Below are positions 63,249-64,000 of a stretch of 64,000 nucleotides of DNA, in pieces. Every line of letters begins with the position of its first letter. Position 1 is the stretch's first letter. The position numbers were made by a program, and so were the translations under genes. The DNA comes from Paenibacillus sp. FSL H7-0326 (GTDB lineage: Bacteria; Bacillota; Bacilli; Paenibacillales; Paenibacillaceae). Below the pieces are notes generated by a model. It worked only from the letters and a program-made list of their open reading frames with translations, made no database searches and was not told the origin of the DNA. The stretch spans positions 1,612,001 to 1,676,000 of the forward strand of contig NZ_MPVN01000001.1 of NCBI RefSeq assembly GCF_001955535.1, written 5' to 3'.

Positions 63249-63350
63249 GTTGTAGAACCTCCTGAAGTTTTAGGTTTTGTTAATTCCTCATGACATCACC
63301 TTGCCATCAACTGTCCCCATTGTAGGACAGGCAAGCAACCTAAATCATCT
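63249..63350 (-). promoter_or_regulatory. Structured leader with possible SD sequestration upstream of the NlpC/P60 gene
   Basis: On the minus strand TTTAGGTT (63337-63344) pairs with AACCTAAA (63269-63276) as a closing stem. Inside are CTGTCC/GGACAG (63311-63330) and a flanking TTGC/GCAA. Alternatively AACCT of the closing stem can pair with AGGTT, which overlaps the AGGAGG ribosome binding site (63258-63263). The two pairings exclude each other. No known class was recognised; the long ydaO/c-di-AMP consensus is not seen. Confidence 0.5.
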
Positions 63351-63493
63351 GACTTTAGTCCTAATCACCCCTTTATAAATATAGGCATATAAAACTATAT
63401 AAATACGTTATACGATTTAATTCTAAACTGCATTATAATGATAAAAACAAATCAAAATATCCTTATATATCAACACATTATTACAAATAAGCA

Positions 63494-63549
63494 AGAAAAA
63501 ACAGCCTTAAATTTATTAGGTATATAGACCTATAAATAAAAAGGCTGTT
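63494..63549 (-). terminator. Terminator of the sugar permease gene
   Basis: AACAGCCTT and AAGGCTGTT arms with an inner TTTATAGGT/ACCTAATAAA pairing; the minus strand continues TTTTTTC. It lies about 105 bp beyond the permease stop. Confidence 0.82.
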
Positions 63550-63655
63550 ATATGAATTGGATAAACTTACTAGTAGCTACATTGGATATTATATCCGTCA
63601 ATAAATTTTGTTTTTAATTATTAACCTTTTTGTAACCTTTTAAATCGTTTACAAA

Positions 63656-64000
63656 TTATGCAGATCTCTTATTTTTATTGTAGATATCAAACGCTACAGC
63701 TAACAACAGTACTAGACCTTTAATTCCCTGCTGCCAGTCGATACCGAGCCCGATCAGCGACATCCCGTTATTCAGCACACCCATCACCAGACCACCAATA
63801 ATGGCGCCAAATACGGTTCCGATTCCGCCTGAGGCAGAAGCACCGCCGATAAACGCAGCCGCGATGGCATCAAGCTCAAAGTTTGTACCTGCTCTTGGAA
63901 TAGCCGCATTCAGTCTTGCCGTAAAGATCAAACCAGAGATCGCAGCAAGGACACCCATGTTAACAAATACCCAGAAGGTGACCTTCTTCGTTTTTACTCC
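63656..64000 (-). CDS. Multiple-sugar ABC transporter permease, MmsB/GguB/XylH-like, C-terminal 114 aa (cut by window edge)
   Basis: This is the carboxy-terminal part of a monosaccharide importer permease of the RbsC/XylH superfamily. The visible sequence includes KKVTFWVFVNMGVLAAISGL, LNAAIPRAGTNFELDAIAAA, FIGGASASGGIGTVFGAIIG and MGVLNNGMSLIGLGIDWQQG, diagnostic of the MmsB/GguB-type arabinose/xylose/galactose permeases. The rest of the gene and the expected ATPase and binding-protein genes lie beyond position 64000. Nearness to abfA suggests uptake of arabinose or arabino-oligosaccharide products. Confidence 0.9.
   Translation of the reverse strand, partial: GVKTKKVTFWVFVNMGVLAAISGLIFTARLNAAIPRAGTNFELDAIAAAFIGGASASGGIGTVFGAIIGGLVMGVLNNGMSLIGLGIDWQQGIKGLVLLLAVAFDIYNKNKRSA

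Overview
The window looks like a chromosomal segment of a Paenibacillus-type member of the Bacillales. This is inferred from strong AGGAGG-type ribosome binding sites, a proS T-box, a class I preQ1 riboswitch before queC-D-E-F, an S-layer-homology protein, spore-surface style glycosyl enzymes (CgeB-like, WbsX-like), a YhgE/Pip protein, AIM24 and EcsC family proteins, and a GH51 arabinofuranosidase next to a sugar ABC permease. I see no rRNA, tRNA, CRISPR array, intact insertion sequence or prophage. Both ends cut genes: gltB on the left and a sugar ABC permease on the right.

Layout. 1-8.7 kb: 5' part of glutamate synthase, a YhgE/Pip membrane protein with its TetR regulator and shared operators, an MGDG-synthase-type glycosyltransferase, a metallo-beta-lactamase-fold hydrolase, a SleB-type cell-wall hydrolase and thpR. 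9.3-18.8 kb: a 2-hydroxyacid dehydrogenase, a TRM11-like methyltransferase, a chemoreceptor, a probable spore-surface glycosylation cluster that ends against a convergent beta-repeat protein, an LLM oxidoreductase and dgt. 19-25 kb: a five-gene oligopeptide ABC operon. 25-34.9 kb: a secreted 5'-nucleotidase/LysM protein, a structured RNA locus, T-box-proS, an exonuclease, a WYL regulator, small genes and an AIM24 protein. 34.9-38 kb: the preQ1/queuosine operon with an unusual structured duplication between queE and queF. 38-49.5 kb: an MFS pump, an AraC regulator divergent from a quinone reductase, EcsC, flavohemoprotein with a Crp/Fnr site and a neighbouring Crp/Fnr regulator, an SLH protein, and a BmrCD-type heterodimeric ABC exporter with a possible leader peptide.

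49.7-53.1 kb is the most unusual part. It holds a WXG100-headed, glycine-zipper-tailed protein (a probable type VII secretion substrate), two tandem paralogous small membrane proteins and a decayed third copy (candidate immunity array), and a protein whose N-terminal pattern resembles the actinobacterial EspG chaperones. 53.2-58.2 kb: a MarR, arylsulfotransferase-like protein and NitT/TauT-type ABC operon behind a long leader containing a terminator. 58.7-59.75 kb: about four copies of a 239-bp tandem repeat with conserved hairpins. 59.8-64 kb: abfA divergent from an ArsR-type regulator, an SH3b-NlpC/P60 hydrolase with a structured, possibly SD-sequestering leader, and the sugar permease.

Coordinates use the start best supported by a ribosome binding site, which is often downstream of the longest open frame. 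No database search was run; family calls rest on motifs recognised by eye.
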